The notes: generated by a model from the sequence alone, not told the origin. Counted from the first letter of the stretch, positions 18,643 to 28,037 are shown. The stretch: 64,000 bases of DNA from Jejuia sp. UBA6058 (GCA_002428965.1 DIYI01000012.1:533948-597947); one strand, 5' to 3'. Numbers and translations are program-made.

Positions 18643-19089
18643 TTACATCTTTATCATAGCTACATGCGGAATACCATCTTCCTGATATACATCGCCAATA
18701 ACTTCAAAACCTATGTTTTGATAAAACCCTTTTAAGTAGCATTGTGCTGATATTTTAATTTTTGTTTCGTTTAAGTAGTCTTCAACAGCTTTAATAGAAG
18801 CTTCCATTATAGCGTAACCGTATTTATAAGCTCGCTCACTTTTCTTTACCAATACTCTACCAATACTGGCTTCATCAAAATAATCACCAGGTTTAAAAAA
18901 TCGTGTGTACGCCATCAAACTTCTATCTTTAAAACCTAAAACATGTAGGGCTTTTTCGTCCTTTCCATCAATATCTTGATATACACAATTTTGTTCCACT
19001 ACAAAAACTTCACTTCTTAGTCGCAGTAGTTGATACAATTCTTGTTTTGTTAACGCTTCAAAAGTTTTTACTGTAATTTCTAACATCAT
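18643..19089 (-). CDS. GNAT-family N-acetyltransferase (ElaA-like)
   Basis: A 148-residue cytoplasmic protein of the GNAT superfamily, closest to the ElaA type: N-terminal LTKQELYQLLRLRSEVFVVE, QDIDGKDEKALHVLG, and the acetyl-CoA-binding strand/loop around SIGRVLVKKSERAYKYGYAI. The final strand reads GIPHVAMIKM. The substrate is not known for this family in general. Translation may begin at the second of two ATG codons (19086). It may be cotranscribed with the CDF gene 36 bp upstream. Confidence 0.85.
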   Translation of the reverse strand: MMLEITVKTFEALTKQELYQLLRLRSEVFVVEQNCVYQDIDGKDEKALHVLGFKDRSLMAYTRFFKPGDYFDEASIGRVLVKKSERAYKYGYAIMEASIKAVEDYLNETKIKISAQCYLKGFYQNIGFEVIGDVYQEDGIPHVAMIKM

Positions 19090-19125
19090 TTATTAATATA
19101 ATGAACTAGTTCAGTATGACAAAAA

Positions 19126-20046
19126 TTAATCCTGAACAATCACCTCTTTAGCATCATCCTTTCCATATTCTGGTTGAATATTTACATGGTTAATATCATA
19201 TTTTCTAAACACCAACTCTTCTATATCTTGGAGAATGCTATTAAATTCTGATAATGTAATATCCTTATGAAAATCGATATGTGCTTCTAAATGAATTTCA
19301 TCTTCATTTAATTGCCATACGTGTACATGATGCGTATTTTTTACAGCTTCAATAGCGTTTATTTCATTTACAATGGTCGGAATTGGAATATTATCTGGTG
19401 TAAACAACATTAATACTTTGGTAGAATTCTTTAGTAAATCCCAGCCCATCCAAATCAAATACACAGCAATTAGAAATGTGAGTACACTATCCACCCAATA
19501 CAATTGGTAATACTTCATTAATAAACCACCTACCAACACCGCTACACTTGCCATCATATCTGTTAATAAATGAAGATAAGCACTTTTCATATTCATGTTA
19601 GTATTTGAATCTTTCTTCAATAATAGTACACTAAAACCATTACCTAAAATAGCAATAAGAGATAACCAAATTACGAGATTTGATTTGATGTTTTGAGGAT
19701 TTTGAAAACGTTCCACTGCTTCAATAATCAATAAAACTGCCACAATCATTAACGTAGCTGCATTAACAAAAGCTGCTAAAATTTCGGCGCGTTTATAACC
19801 AAACGTTTTTTTATTGGACGCTTCGCGTTTAGAAAGTCGGTTAGCGACGTAACTGATAATAAGCGATAGCACATCACTAAAATTATGCAGTGCATCACTT
19901 AAAAGTGATAAACTACCAGAAACCAAACCACCAATAACCTGGGCTACAGTGATGACTATATTTAATAGTATGGAAATAAAAAGATTACGACCTTTTAGAT
20001 CGCCGTGGTGGTGATGTGTGTGACTATGATCATGCGAATGAGACAT
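19126..20046 (-). CDS. Cation diffusion facilitator metal exporter
   Basis: A 306-residue inner-membrane CDF-family transporter of the CzcD/ZitB type that exports Zn2+ or similar divalent metals in exchange for protons. The N-terminus is His-rich (MSHSHDHSHTHHHHGD), the second helix carries SDALHNFSD and the fifth HLLTDMMAS, supplying the transport-site Asp and His residues. Six hydrophobic segments are followed by a cytoplasmic C-terminal domain (VKNTHHVHVWQLNEDEIHLEAHI) that binds metal and dimerises. It lies 3 bp after rpiB and is probably in one operon with it. Metal identity is inferred from the family. Confidence 0.92.
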   Translation of the reverse strand: MSHSHDHSHTHHHHGDLKGRNLFISILLNIVITVAQVIGGLVSGSLSLLSDALHNFSDVLSLIISYVANRLSKREASNKKTFGYKRAEILAAFVNAATLMIVAVLLIIEAVERFQNPQNIKSNLVIWLSLIAILGNGFSVLLLKKDSNTNMNMKSAYLHLLTDMMASVAVLVGGLLMKYYQLYWVDSVLTFLIAVYLIWMGWDLLKNSTKVLMLFTPDNIPIPTIVNEINAIEAVKNTHHVHVWQLNEDEIHLEAHIDFHKDITLSEFNSILQDIEELVFRKYDINHVNIQPEYGKDDAKEVIVQD

Positions 20047-20049
20047 GCA

Positions 20050-20484
20050 TCAACAAGATAACGGAATTTTATCGATGCGATTTTGATGTCGCCCACCTTC
20101 AAAGTCTGTATTCAAAAAGGTTTCTACCATTTGTATGGCTTGTGGTATAGCCGTAAAACGTGCTGGAATACACAAAATATTAGCATTATTGTGTTGGCGA
20201 ATTAATTCTACTATTTCTTTAGTCCAACATAAACCAGCTCTAATTTCTTGATATTTATTGGCCGTCATAGCAACACCATTGGCACTACCACAAATTAAAA
20301 TACCGAAGTCTGCAGATTTATCAACAATAGTTTTAGCTACGGGATGGACAAAATCAGGGTAATCTACACTATCAAATACATCAGTTCCATAATTATTAAC
20401 CGTATATCCTTTACTTTCAAGATAGTCTTTAATAGCAAATTTGTAATCTGTACCAGCATGGTCGTTACCAATAGAAATTGTCAT
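20050..20484 (-). CDS. rpiB: Ribose 5-phosphate isomerase B
   Basis: A 144-residue enzyme interconverting ribose 5-phosphate and ribulose 5-phosphate in the pentose phosphate pathway. The N-terminal ISIGNDHAG, the anion loop ICGSANGVAMTANK, RAGLCW and HNNANILCIPAR are the family's conserved blocks; the loop is CGSANG instead of the more usual CGTGIG/CGSGNG. The length is normal. It is the first gene of a likely operon with the CDF exporter and has a perfect -7 box on the minus strand at 20513-20520. Confidence 0.92.
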   Translation of the reverse strand: MTISIGNDHAGTDYKFAIKDYLESKGYTVNNYGTDVFDSVDYPDFVHPVAKTIVDKSADFGILICGSANGVAMTANKYQEIRAGLCWTKEIVELIRQHNNANILCIPARFTAIPQAIQMVETFLNTDFEGGRHQNRIDKIPLSC

Positions 20485-20512
20485 GATATTTTAAATAAGT
20501 AGTTTTAAAGTA

Positions 20513-20520
20513 CAAAGTTA
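20513..20520 (-). promoter_or_regulatory. Possible -7 box for rpiB operon
   Basis: On the minus strand this reads TAACTTTG, an exact TAnnTTTG match, 28 bp before the rpiB ATG. No clear -33 TTTG was found. Confidence 0.45.
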
Positions 20521-21080
20521 GTAAAACCAAATCCTGTTAACTAGGTTTTTGAATACTTGTTAATATCTCGTGCTTATTTTTTATAAAATATATTTTGAAA
20601 AGTAGTTTAATTTTTAAATCCATAACATTTCCTTAACATCCAAATTAGTTTATGTAAATTTTTGGTTAAGTTATCAGCACTTCAATGTATGGTTTTAAGT
20701 GTTGTTAACTTCAAAACTTATTAAAAAATACCTGTTAAACACTATTGTGAACAATTGTTAATAGTAAATTGAAATCAATTTATTTTTAACGAGTTATCAT
20801 TTATAAACCTGTTAATTTCCTATCAACAAAATAAGATAAGATACTTTTCAAAACAAAGCTTAAAAAAGTTATGCTACATATTAACACCCTATTATAATTA
20901 TCATTTTATTTTTTAAATTTTAAAAGAAAGATTATTAATATAATATATAGTGTTGATAAATGTTATGATTTAAATTTTATAGTTCCTTTACATTTGAAAG
21001 ATTAATATTTCATTTATACGGATTAAATTGTAAGACTTAATTTACTTTCATAAATTTAAAGAGCTATTAATTATATATTT
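20521..21080. other. Gene-free, very AT-rich divergent region
   Basis: Between rpiB and the T9SS propeller gene there is no credible ORF. The stretch is extremely AT-rich, with many scattered GTTAA/TTAAC words and a short palindrome AACAATTGTT at 20750-20759. I see no tRNA, riboswitch or strong terminator. It must hold the promoter of the gene at 21081, but no convincing -33/-7 pair could be chosen. Confidence 0.6.
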
Positions 21081-22538
21081 ATGAAAACTAAACTGCTTTT
21101 TTTGCTTTTGGTTCCTATGGTTTCATTTTCCCAAATTCAAATAGGGGAGGATATTGATGGTAGGTTTGAATTAGCTCAAACAGGTGAAACGGTAGGTTTA
21201 TCAGCAGATGGTTCTATTGTTGCAATCGGAGCTTCAATTTGGAATTCTTCAGGGGTAGGAAGAGATAATGGTACTGGCCATGTACTTGTTTTTAAAAACG
21301 TATCTGGAGTTTGGACTCAAATCGGAAATGATATTAACGGAGAGGCCGACTTCATAAGGTTCGGAAGAGGTTTAAGCCTATCTTCAGATGGCTCAATATT
21401 AGCTGTTGGAGCACCATGGTATGATACAAACGAATCAAGATCCGTTGGACAAGTAACTATATTCGAAAATCAATCTGATGTTTGGATCAAAATAGGTGAA
21501 ATTTACGGAGAAGCACATGATGATCGTTTGGGTGAGGCAATAAGTTTATCTTCCGATGGTTCAATATTAGCTATAGGAGCACGTTATAACGATGGAACAC
21601 ATGGCAGAGATTCAGGTCATGTAAGGATTTACAGAAATAGTAATGGAAATTGGGTTCAAATAGGGAGTGATATTGATGGTAAAGATGGAAGAGAATTTTT
21701 TGGATATGGTATTGATCTATCCTCAGATGGCTCTATTGTGGCAATTGGAGGTACAGGGAATAAGGGTCGTGCTCGTATTTATAGAAATATTGAAGACAAA
21801 TGGGTTCAAATAGGAGGCGATATAGAAGGTAGAAATATTTCAGATAATTTTGGGAGAAGTATAAGTTTATCTTCCGATGGTTCTATTGTTGCTATAGGAA
21901 CAGGGTTTAATCCATTTAGAGACGAACCTGGTTACGCTTGTATTTATAGGAATGAATCTGGAGAGTGGGTTCAGATAGGAAATGATATCCATGGAGAGGT
22001 AGAAGGCGATGTGTTTGGAAGAACTATCAGTTTATCTTCCGATGGCTCGATTGTGGCAATAGGCGCGCCATACAAAGGGGGAGCTTCTGGTCAAGTACGT
22101 ATTTTTAAAAACATTAATAACGAATGGATTCAAATAGGCAATGATATTAATGGAGAAGCTCCAATAGACTATTTTGCTTGGGAAGGTATGGATTTATCTT
22201 CCGATGGTGCTAAAATTGCTATAGGGGCTATTTTGAATGACGGAGGAGGCGAAAATTCAGGCCATGTCCGTGTTTTTGATTTAAGCCAAGCTTTATCTAA
22301 TAATAAAATTTATAAAGATTATTTTTCTCTATACCCCAATCCAGCAAAAAATCAACTAAAAATCAAGTTATCAAAAGGTACAATATTTAAACAGGCATCC
22401 ATCTACAACACCCAAAGCCAATTTCTATTCTCAACGAAAAAACAAAATATAGACGTTTCAAACTTAAATAGCGGCCTATATTTTGTAGAAGTAGAAACTG
22501 ATCAGGGAAAGTCTATAAAAAAGGTTGTTATAGAATAG
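21081..22538 (+). CDS. Secreted beta-propeller protein with T9SS type A tail
   Basis: A 485-residue exported protein (signal MKTKLLFLLLVPMVSFSQ). The body is built of seven to eight repeats of about 50 residues centred on LSSDGSIVAIGA, each followed by a GHVRIYRN-like strand and WVQIGxDIxGE; this is the FG-GAP-like beta-propeller pattern. The last 70 residues (YFSLYPNPAKNQLKIKL...SGLYFVEVETDQGKSIKKVVIE) form the Por-secretion type A sorting domain recognised by the type IX system, after which the protein is released or anchored at the surface. Function beyond binding is unknown. It stands alone after a 596-bp gap. Confidence 0.85.
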   Translation: MKTKLLFLLLVPMVSFSQIQIGEDIDGRFELAQTGETVGLSADGSIVAIGASIWNSSGVGRDNGTGHVLVFKNVSGVWTQIGNDINGEADFIRFGRGLSLSSDGSILAVGAPWYDTNESRSVGQVTIFENQSDVWIKIGEIYGEAHDDRLGEAISLSSDGSILAIGARYNDGTHGRDSGHVRIYRNSNGNWVQIGSDIDGKDGREFFGYGIDLSSDGSIVAIGGTGNKGRARIYRNIEDKWVQIGGDIEGRNISDNFGRSISLSSDGSIVAIGTGFNPFRDEPGYACIYRNESGEWVQIGNDIHGEVEGDVFGRTISLSSDGSIVAIGAPYKGGASGQVRIFKNINNEWIQIGNDINGEAPIDYFAWEGMDLSSDGAKIAIGAILNDGGGENSGHVRVFDLSQALSNNKIYKDYFSLYPNPAKNQLKIKLSKGTIFKQASIYNTQSQFLFSTKKQNIDVSNLNSGLYFVEVETDQGKSIKKVVIE

Positions 22539-22576
22539 TTTAAAACTTTATAAACTTTCATTTAATATTAAAACCG

Positions 22577-22584
22577 TAGTTTTG
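22577..22584 (+). promoter_or_regulatory. Possible -7 box for RNase R gene
   Basis: TAGTTTTG matches TAnnTTTG exactly. It lies 95 bp before the ATG, which would leave an untranslated leader containing the hairpin at 22636-22654. Confidence 0.35.
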
Positions 22585-22635
22585 TGAAAACTCATTAGCT
22601 TTACTTCACCTTCTATTGAGCGTATTTAGAATGAA

Positions 22636-22654
22636 TTCCTGACACTTTCAGGAA
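22636..22654 (+). promoter_or_regulatory. Leader hairpin before RNase R gene
   Basis: A 7-bp stem, TTCCTGA (22636-22642) and TCAGGAA (22648-22654), with a 5-base loop and no T run. It lies 25 bp before the ATG, so it is more likely an mRNA leader structure than a terminator. Confidence 0.3.
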
Positions 22655-22679
22655 ATGAAAAAGATTGACAAAAATTTAA

Positions 22680-24878
22680 ATGGCAAAACGAAAGAAAAGA
22701 AAAAGATCAAATAATAAAATATCTAACTTAACAAATACGATTCTTAGTATTTTAAAAAAAGACCGAAATCAGGCCTTTAACTACAAACAAATAGCTGCTA
22801 AACTTGGTGTAAACGATGCCAGCAGCAGAAATCAAATTATAAAAACATTAGCTAAACTTGCATCTAAACAAGAGATCCAACAAGTAGATCGTGGTAAGTT
22901 TAAAGCAATTATTAATACCGAATACCATACAGGAATATTAGATTTATCTGGTAAAGGTACAGGTTATATTATTTGCGATGATTTTGATGAAGATGTATTC
23001 ATAGCCTCCAATAATATAAACAAAGCGCTTAATGGAGATGAGGTAGAATTTTACGCTTACAAAAGACGTAAACGTGGTAAAATAGAAGGTGAGATTACTA
23101 ACATCATCAAACGTGCTAAATCTGAATATGTTGGTGTAATTCAAATCCAAAAGAACAGTAATTATGCATTTGTAGTGCCAGATAGTACGAAGATGTATAA
23201 GGATATTTTTGTACCAATAAACAAGACATTGAAAGCAGAAGATGGTGATAAAGTTTTAGTATCGCTTGAAGATTGGCCAGAAAACGCAGATTCTCCTTAT
23301 GGAAAAGTGACTAAAATTCTTGGAAAACCAGGAGACCACAGTACCGAAATTCATACAATTTTAGCAGAATATGGATTACCTCATGAATTCCCATATGAAG
23401 TGGAAGCTTTTGCAAACGAATTAGATACTTCAATTACTGAAACAGAAATTGCAAAACGAAGGGATATGCGTAAAGATTTAACCTTTACCATAGATCCGAA
23501 AGATGCTAAGGATTTTGATGATGCACTTTCTTTTGAAGTTTTAGAGAATGGTTTATATGAAATTGGCATCCATATTGCTGATGTATCGCATTATGTAAAA
23601 GAAGGTACACCGTTAGATGATGAAGCTTACGAGCGTGCTACGTCAATTTATTTGGTAGATCGTGTGGTACCCATGTTGCCAGAGGTGTTATCTAATAATG
23701 CTTGTTCATTGAGACCTCATGAAGAGAAATATACCTTTTCAGCAGTATTTCAAATGAATGATAAAGCTGAAATTAAAAATGAATGGTTTGGGAGAACAGT
23801 AATGTATAGTGATGCGCGTTATGCTTATGAGGAAGCGCAGGCAATTATTGAATCTAAAACCAATCAAATTCCTGCTGAAGTGTCGCTAACTGGAAAAGCA
23901 TACCAAACAGACCAAAAATTGGCTGATGCTATTTTAAAGCTGGATGAATTAGCTAAAATCATGCGAAAACAACGTATGAGTTCTGGAGCGATTTCTTTTG
24001 ATAAAGTAGAGGTAAAATTCAATTTAGATGAAGAAAACAATCCAGAAGGGGTTTATTTTAAAACCAGCAAAGACGCTAATAAACTGATTGAAGAATTCAT
24101 GTTGTTAGCGAATAGAAAAGTTTCAGAATTTATTGGAAAACAATCGCCAAAAAAGACATTTGTGTATCGTGTGCATGATGAGCCTGATGAAAGCAAACTA
24201 GCAGCCTTACAAAATGTGGTAGGCAGGTTTGGGTATAAACTCAATTTTAAAGATAGAAAATCAACAACAGCTTCGTTGAATAACTTATTGAAAGAAGTAG
24301 TTGGTAAAAAAGAACAGAATTTGGTTGATACTTTGGCGATACGTAGTATGAGTAAAGCCGAATATACCACACATAATATTGGGCATTATGGGTTGGCGTT
24401 TGATTATTACAGTCACTTTACTTCACCAATTCGCCGTTATCCAGATGTAATGGCACATCGGTTGTTACAGCATTATTTGGATGGTGGAAAATCTGCCAAA
24501 GAAGATGAATACGAAGAAAAATGCCAACATTCCAGTAATATGGAAATGCTGGCTACTAAAGCAGAACGCGATTCTATAAAATACATGCAAATACGCTTTA
24601 TGGAAGATCATAAAGATGAAGAGTTTAAAGGCGTAATTTCAGGAGTTACCGATTGGGGAATTTATGTGGAGATTATTACCAATAAATGTGAAGGTATGGT
24701 AAGTGTTAGAGATATGACCGATGATCATTATGCATTTGATCAAGATTTGTACGCTATGGTGGGTAGAAGCACAGGAATGACCTATCAATTAGGAGAAGAA
24801 GTCATCGTAAAAGTTAAGAATACCGATTTAGTTAAGAAGCATTTGGATTTTAATTTAGTGGGGAAGGTTGAGTTATAA
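22680..24878 (+). CDS. rnr: Ribonuclease R
   Basis: A 732-residue processive 3'-to-5' exoribonuclease of the RNase II/R family, acting on structured RNA in the cytoplasm. The basic N-terminus (MAKRKKRKRSNNK) is followed by a winged-helix-like region (YKQIAAKLGVNDASSRNQI), cold-shock domains (about 80-220), the RNB catalytic domain with the Mg-binding block DPKDAKDFDDALS and HIADVSHYV, and the C-terminal S1 domain (GVISGVTDWGIYVEI). HYGLAFDYYSHFTSPIRRYPD is the standard signature of RNase R. Length agrees with the family. It has its own possible promoter and a hairpin in the leader. Confidence 0.95.
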   Translation: MAKRKKRKRSNNKISNLTNTILSILKKDRNQAFNYKQIAAKLGVNDASSRNQIIKTLAKLASKQEIQQVDRGKFKAIINTEYHTGILDLSGKGTGYIICDDFDEDVFIASNNINKALNGDEVEFYAYKRRKRGKIEGEITNIIKRAKSEYVGVIQIQKNSNYAFVVPDSTKMYKDIFVPINKTLKAEDGDKVLVSLEDWPENADSPYGKVTKILGKPGDHSTEIHTILAEYGLPHEFPYEVEAFANELDTSITETEIAKRRDMRKDLTFTIDPKDAKDFDDALSFEVLENGLYEIGIHIADVSHYVKEGTPLDDEAYERATSIYLVDRVVPMLPEVLSNNACSLRPHEEKYTFSAVFQMNDKAEIKNEWFGRTVMYSDARYAYEEAQAIIESKTNQIPAEVSLTGKAYQTDQKLADAILKLDELAKIMRKQRMSSGAISFDKVEVKFNLDEENNPEGVYFKTSKDANKLIEEFMLLANRKVSEFIGKQSPKKTFVYRVHDEPDESKLAALQNVVGRFGYKLNFKDRKSTTASLNNLLKEVVGKKEQNLVDTLAIRSMSKAEYTTHNIGHYGLAFDYYSHFTSPIRRYPDVMAHRLLQHYLDGGKSAKEDEYEEKCQHSSNMEMLATKAERDSIKYMQIRFMEDHKDEEFKGVISGVTDWGIYVEIITNKCEGMVSVRDMTDDHYAFDQDLYAMVGRSTGMTYQLGEEVIVKVKNTDLVKKHLDFNLVGKVEL

Positions 24879-24912
24879 TTTTTATTTAAATTTTCATAAT
24901 TATGAGTTATTT

Positions 24913-25110
24913 CTATGTTGGCCCCATTCCATCTCTAAATATTATACTTATGCTAACGACGTATAAAATAAAACATATAATTAAAGACAATATAAGTGCT
25001 ATCAAAAGCTTAACTACCTTTCTTTTTTTACTTACTTTCCAAACAATAAAAAATATAATTAGCGGAGATAAGAGCACTAAAATCAATAATATCTGTGCTA
25101 ATGAATCCAA
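24913..25110 (-). CDS. Small two-helix membrane protein
   Basis: A 65-residue protein made almost wholly of two hydrophobic segments, about residues 5-25 (ILLILVLLSPLIIFFIVW) and 33-56 (KLLIALILSLIICFILYVV), joined by a basic loop KVSKKRKVV. It starts 5 bp after the stop of the SulP gene on the same strand, so it would be co-transcribed. The opposite-strand frame over the same bases is less protein-like and runs into the SulP gene. Function is unknown; conservation next to SulP genes elsewhere would support it as real. Confidence 0.55.
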   Translation of the reverse strand: MDSLAQILLILVLLSPLIIFFIVWKVSKKRKVVKLLIALILSLIICFILYVVSISIIFRDGMGPT

Positions 25111-25115
25111 TTTAA

Positions 25116-26771
25116 TTAATTTTTCAATTTATCCTTCAAATACCCAAAAGCATCATCAATATCTTCAAAAACATCCTCTTTTGGCACTAAATCAGGAATA
25201 ATATCTACGGCTTCTAGCATGTCGTTAGGTTGTTCCTTAAGTCCAACCAGTAGTACTTCAATACCTTCATTTCGTAAATCAAAAATAGTATCTTCTAAAG
25301 CATATAAACCAGATTGATCCATATAAGGCACACGATCCATTCTTAGAATCACTGCTTTTATTTCCTCTGGTAAGGCTTTAATTTGGTCTTTAAAGTAAGA
25401 CGTGAATCCAAAGAATAAAGCACCATATAAATGCTTGATAATCACTTTATTTTTGTACTTCTCGTAGAATTCAATTTCATCTTGCCATGGTTTATTGCCA
25501 TCAATATCGGCTACTGCACCAACTTCTAAACCTTGTTCGCTAATGTCTCCCGATTTCTTCATAAATAATAAACAAGCTAAGGCAATACCGATACCAACAG
25601 CATGAATTAAACTTCCGAAAGTAGTTACCGATAATACCAAAATTAACACCACAGTATCTGCTCTCGGTACTTTCAATAAGTGCTTCAAGCCTTTAAAATC
25701 TACAATTTTAAATCCGATAGGAATTAATAATCCAGCCAACACACAAAGGGGAATATGAGCAGCCAACTGTCCTAAACCAAGCAATACTGCCAGTAGAAAA
25801 ATACCATGAAAGATTCCTGATAAACGTGTTTTACCACCTGCATTTATATTTACTACGGTGCCTTTTGTTGCACCGGCCCCAGGTATACCGCCTATGGCTG
25901 CAGCTAGTATATTACCAATACCTTGTCCGATTAATTCACGATTACTGTTATGTTTGGTCTTCGTCATATTATCGGCAATTACTGAAGTTAAAAGGGAATC
26001 AATACTTCCTAAAACAGCAAGCACCAAACCATATTCAATAATTTTTGGATAATAACTGGCATCAACTTCAAGTATACCTCCCAATTGAAATGATGGTAAA
26101 CCAGAGGGTATTTCTCCAATTAACGGTACATCCATCTTAAAATAAAAGGCAACAAGTGTCGCAACAATTAGAGCTACTAAAGCACTTGGAATGGCTTTGG
26201 TAATCTTTGGAAACACAAAATAGATGAATATAGTAATGCCTCCTAATAGCAGTGCATTGAGGTTTGCTTCGGTAAACAATCTTGGAAAATCTTGAATAAC
26301 CGCCCAGGTAGATTTCGCAGAGCCCAAGCCCACAAAAGGAAACAATTGTAATATGACTATGATTAGTCCCACACCACTCATAAACCCTGATATTACGGGA
26401 TACGGAAAATACTTGACGTAACCAGCAATATTTAAAAAGCCAAAAATTACTTGAAAAGCACCGCCAAGTAAAAAGGTGAGCAAAATGACACTCATACCAT
26501 TTTCAAGACTACCACTTAGTTGAATAGCTGTAACTACTAAGGCTGCCGAAACTACAGTCATAGGCCCTGTGGGTCCGCTAGCCTGAGTTTCGGTGCCACC
26601 AAACATGGCAGCAAAAATTCCAACCGCAATGGCACCGTATAGGCCTGCGGTAGCTCCCATTCCAGATTGTACACCAAATGCTAAAGCTAATGGTAGTGCA
26701 ACTACACCAGCAACCAAACCACCAGTAAAATCACCTTTTAAATTTTTAATATCATAGAATTTTGATAACAT
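25116..26771 (-). CDS. SulP-family inorganic anion transporter with STAS domain
   Basis: A 551-residue inner-membrane protein of the SLC26/SulP family, which moves sulfate, bicarbonate or related anions. The N-terminal membrane domain begins DFTGGLVAGVVALPLALAFG, with TQASGPTGPMTVV and the glycine-rich GGIPGAGATKGTVVNINAGG region. A cytoplasmic STAS domain covers about residues 430-545 (VILRMDRVPYMDQSGLYALE). Substrate cannot be decided from sequence; in marine bacteria members are often bicarbonate transporters. It is followed 5 bp later by a tiny membrane protein gene and is divergent from the YbjQ-like gene. Confidence 0.9.
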   Translation of the reverse strand: MLSKFYDIKNLKGDFTGGLVAGVVALPLALAFGVQSGMGATAGLYGAIAVGIFAAMFGGTETQASGPTGPMTVVSAALVVTAIQLSGSLENGMSVILLTFLLGGAFQVIFGFLNIAGYVKYFPYPVISGFMSGVGLIIVILQLFPFVGLGSAKSTWAVIQDFPRLFTEANLNALLLGGITIFIYFVFPKITKAIPSALVALIVATLVAFYFKMDVPLIGEIPSGLPSFQLGGILEVDASYYPKIIEYGLVLAVLGSIDSLLTSVIADNMTKTKHNSNRELIGQGIGNILAAAIGGIPGAGATKGTVVNINAGGKTRLSGIFHGIFLLAVLLGLGQLAAHIPLCVLAGLLIPIGFKIVDFKGLKHLLKVPRADTVVLILVLSVTTFGSLIHAVGIGIALACLLFMKKSGDISEQGLEVGAVADIDGNKPWQDEIEFYEKYKNKVIIKHLYGALFFGFTSYFKDQIKALPEEIKAVILRMDRVPYMDQSGLYALEDTIFDLRNEGIEVLLVGLKEQPNDMLEAVDIIPDLVPKEDVFEDIDDAFGYLKDKLKN

Positions 26772-26858
26772 ATGTTGTGGGTTTTATCAATTAATCTCTT
26801 TGTTCACGAAGTTAGGTGAAAAATTAAACAATATCAATGAATTCAAATCAGTTAGTTC

Positions 26859-26866
26859 TATCTTTA
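26859..26866 (+). promoter_or_regulatory. Possible -7 box for YbjQ-like gene
   Basis: TATCTTTA is one base off TAnnTTTG, 28 bp before the ATG at 26895. Confidence 0.3.
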
Positions 26867-26894
26867 TATTTTATTAAGTATTAAAGCAACAGTC

Positions 26895-27194
26895 ATGGTT
26901 CTCACAACAACAAATTCAATTGAAGGTCACCAAATAAAGGATTATTTAACCATAGTTACGGGTGTAGTAATGAGTAAAAAAACAGTTGCTATGGGTTTTA
27001 GTGTATCAAAATATTACAGAGCAGTTGAAGAAAGTATTGATGCCACAAAAGAAGAAGCCTTTAAAAAATTAATTGAAAATGCTAAAAAGGTGGGCGCAAA
27101 TGCAGTGGTAGGTGTAAAAGTTGATACAGAACTTACAACAGGTAATTATACCATGGTTTCTGTCACCGGAACTGCGGTAAAGGTTACTTTATAA
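26895..27194 (+). CDS. YbjQ/UPF0145-family protein
   Basis: A 99-residue cytoplasmic protein of the YbjQ (heavy-metal-binding domain) family. Recognisable parts are the start VLTTTNSIEGHQIKDYLTIV, ARxxA-type helix region TKEEAFKKLIENAKKVGANAVVGVKVD, and the closing beta strand MVSVTGTAVKV. Members form ring-shaped oligomers; their role is unclear. Length is usual for the family. Confidence 0.85.
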   Translation: MVLTTTNSIEGHQIKDYLTIVTGVVMSKKTVAMGFSVSKYYRAVEESIDATKEEAFKKLIENAKKVGANAVVGVKVDTELTTGNYTMVSVTGTAVKVTL

Positions 27195-27240
27195 ATGTTT
27201 ATGTTTTCTTAAAACTAAAGCTTCAAGGAATAAATAGTGA

Positions 27241-27248
27241 TAGTTTTG
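27241..27248 (+). promoter_or_regulatory. Possible -7 box for DUF2807 gene
   Basis: TAGTTTTG matches TAnnTTTG exactly, 29 bp before the ATG at 27278. Confidence 0.4.
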
Positions 27249-27277
27249 CGTTACACAAATAATTAAAATGGTTTAAC

Positions 27278-27955
27278 ATGAAGTATATAGTATTCGTTCT
27301 AGCAATAATAATGTCTTTTAGTGCATCAGCTCAAAAAGAAATTGAAAAAACCGTAGGAGAGTTTAGTGAATTGAAAGTATATGATTTGATAGAGGTAGAA
27401 CTCATAAAATCTGATACCGATAAAGTTATTATTTCAGGAAAAAACAAAAAAGATGTACTAGTAAATAACAAAAATGGTACACTAAAAATTAAAATGAAGT
27501 TAGAAGAAGCTTATGATGGAGCAGAAACTAAAGTGAAGTTGTTCTACACTAATATTGATGTGATAGATGCAAATGAAGGTGCTAAAGTACATTCAAGTGA
27601 AGTTATGGAACAGTTTGAAATTGATCTAAACACACAAGAAGGCGCTGAGATAAAAGTAAAAGTTGATGTAAAATACCTTAATGTGCGTGCGGTAACAGGT
27701 GGTGATGTTTTTGTTACAGGCAAAGCAGAACGTCAGGACATATCTATTTATACTGGTGGAGATTATAATGGAGAAGATTTAAAATCTGAGATTACAGAGG
27801 TTTCAATTCGTGCAGCAGGTGAAGCTTATGTAAATGCGAGTAAAAAAGTTACAGCCAAAGTGCGTGCTGGAGGCGATATATACATATATGGAAACCCAGA
27901 AGAAGTTAATGAAAATAGAATTTTAGGAGGACGCATAAAGCGAATGGAAGAGTAG
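27278..27955 (+). CDS. Exported DUF2807 (head GIN domain) protein
   Basis: A 225-residue exported protein (signal MKYIVFVLAIIMSFSASAQ). The rest is a run of short beta strands of the right-handed helix type seen in DUF2807 putative adhesin domains: FSELKVYDLIEVELIKS, NEGAKVHSSEVM, VRAVTGGDVFVTGKAERQDI, YTGGDYNGEDLKSE. Such proteins are common in Bacteroidota; function is unknown. A strong terminator follows and separates it from the polysaccharide locus. Confidence 0.78.
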   Translation: MKYIVFVLAIIMSFSASAQKEIEKTVGEFSELKVYDLIEVELIKSDTDKVIISGKNKKDVLVNNKNGTLKIKMKLEEAYDGAETKVKLFYTNIDVIDANEGAKVHSSEVMEQFEIDLNTQEGAEIKVKVDVKYLNVRAVTGGDVFVTGKAERQDISIYTGGDYNGEDLKSEITEVSIRAAGEAYVNASKKVTAKVRAGGDIYIYGNPEEVNENRILGGRIKRMEE

Positions 27956-27977
27956 ATAAATACAACAAAAACATAAG

Positions 27978-28016
27978 AAAAAGAGCTCTTTTAAAAAGAG
28001 CTCTTTTTGTTTTTTC
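27978..28016 (+). terminator. Rho-independent terminator before the glucan locus
   Basis: An 11-bp stem (AAAAAGAGCTC at 27978-27988 with its complement at 27998-28008) is followed by GTTTTTTC. It marks the left boundary of the polysaccharide locus. Confidence 0.85.
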
Positions 28017-28037
28017 TACATCATTCATCTATTTTTT

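Noticed and set aside
20521..21080. A small RNA or tRNA in the long AT-rich gap
   Set aside because: No cloverleaf, conserved RNA motif or terminator hairpin could be found.
24902..25201. A 99-codon + strand frame after RNase R
   Set aside because: It runs into the 3' end of the SulP gene on the other strand, lacks domain-like sequence, and competes with the better two-helix frame on the minus strand.
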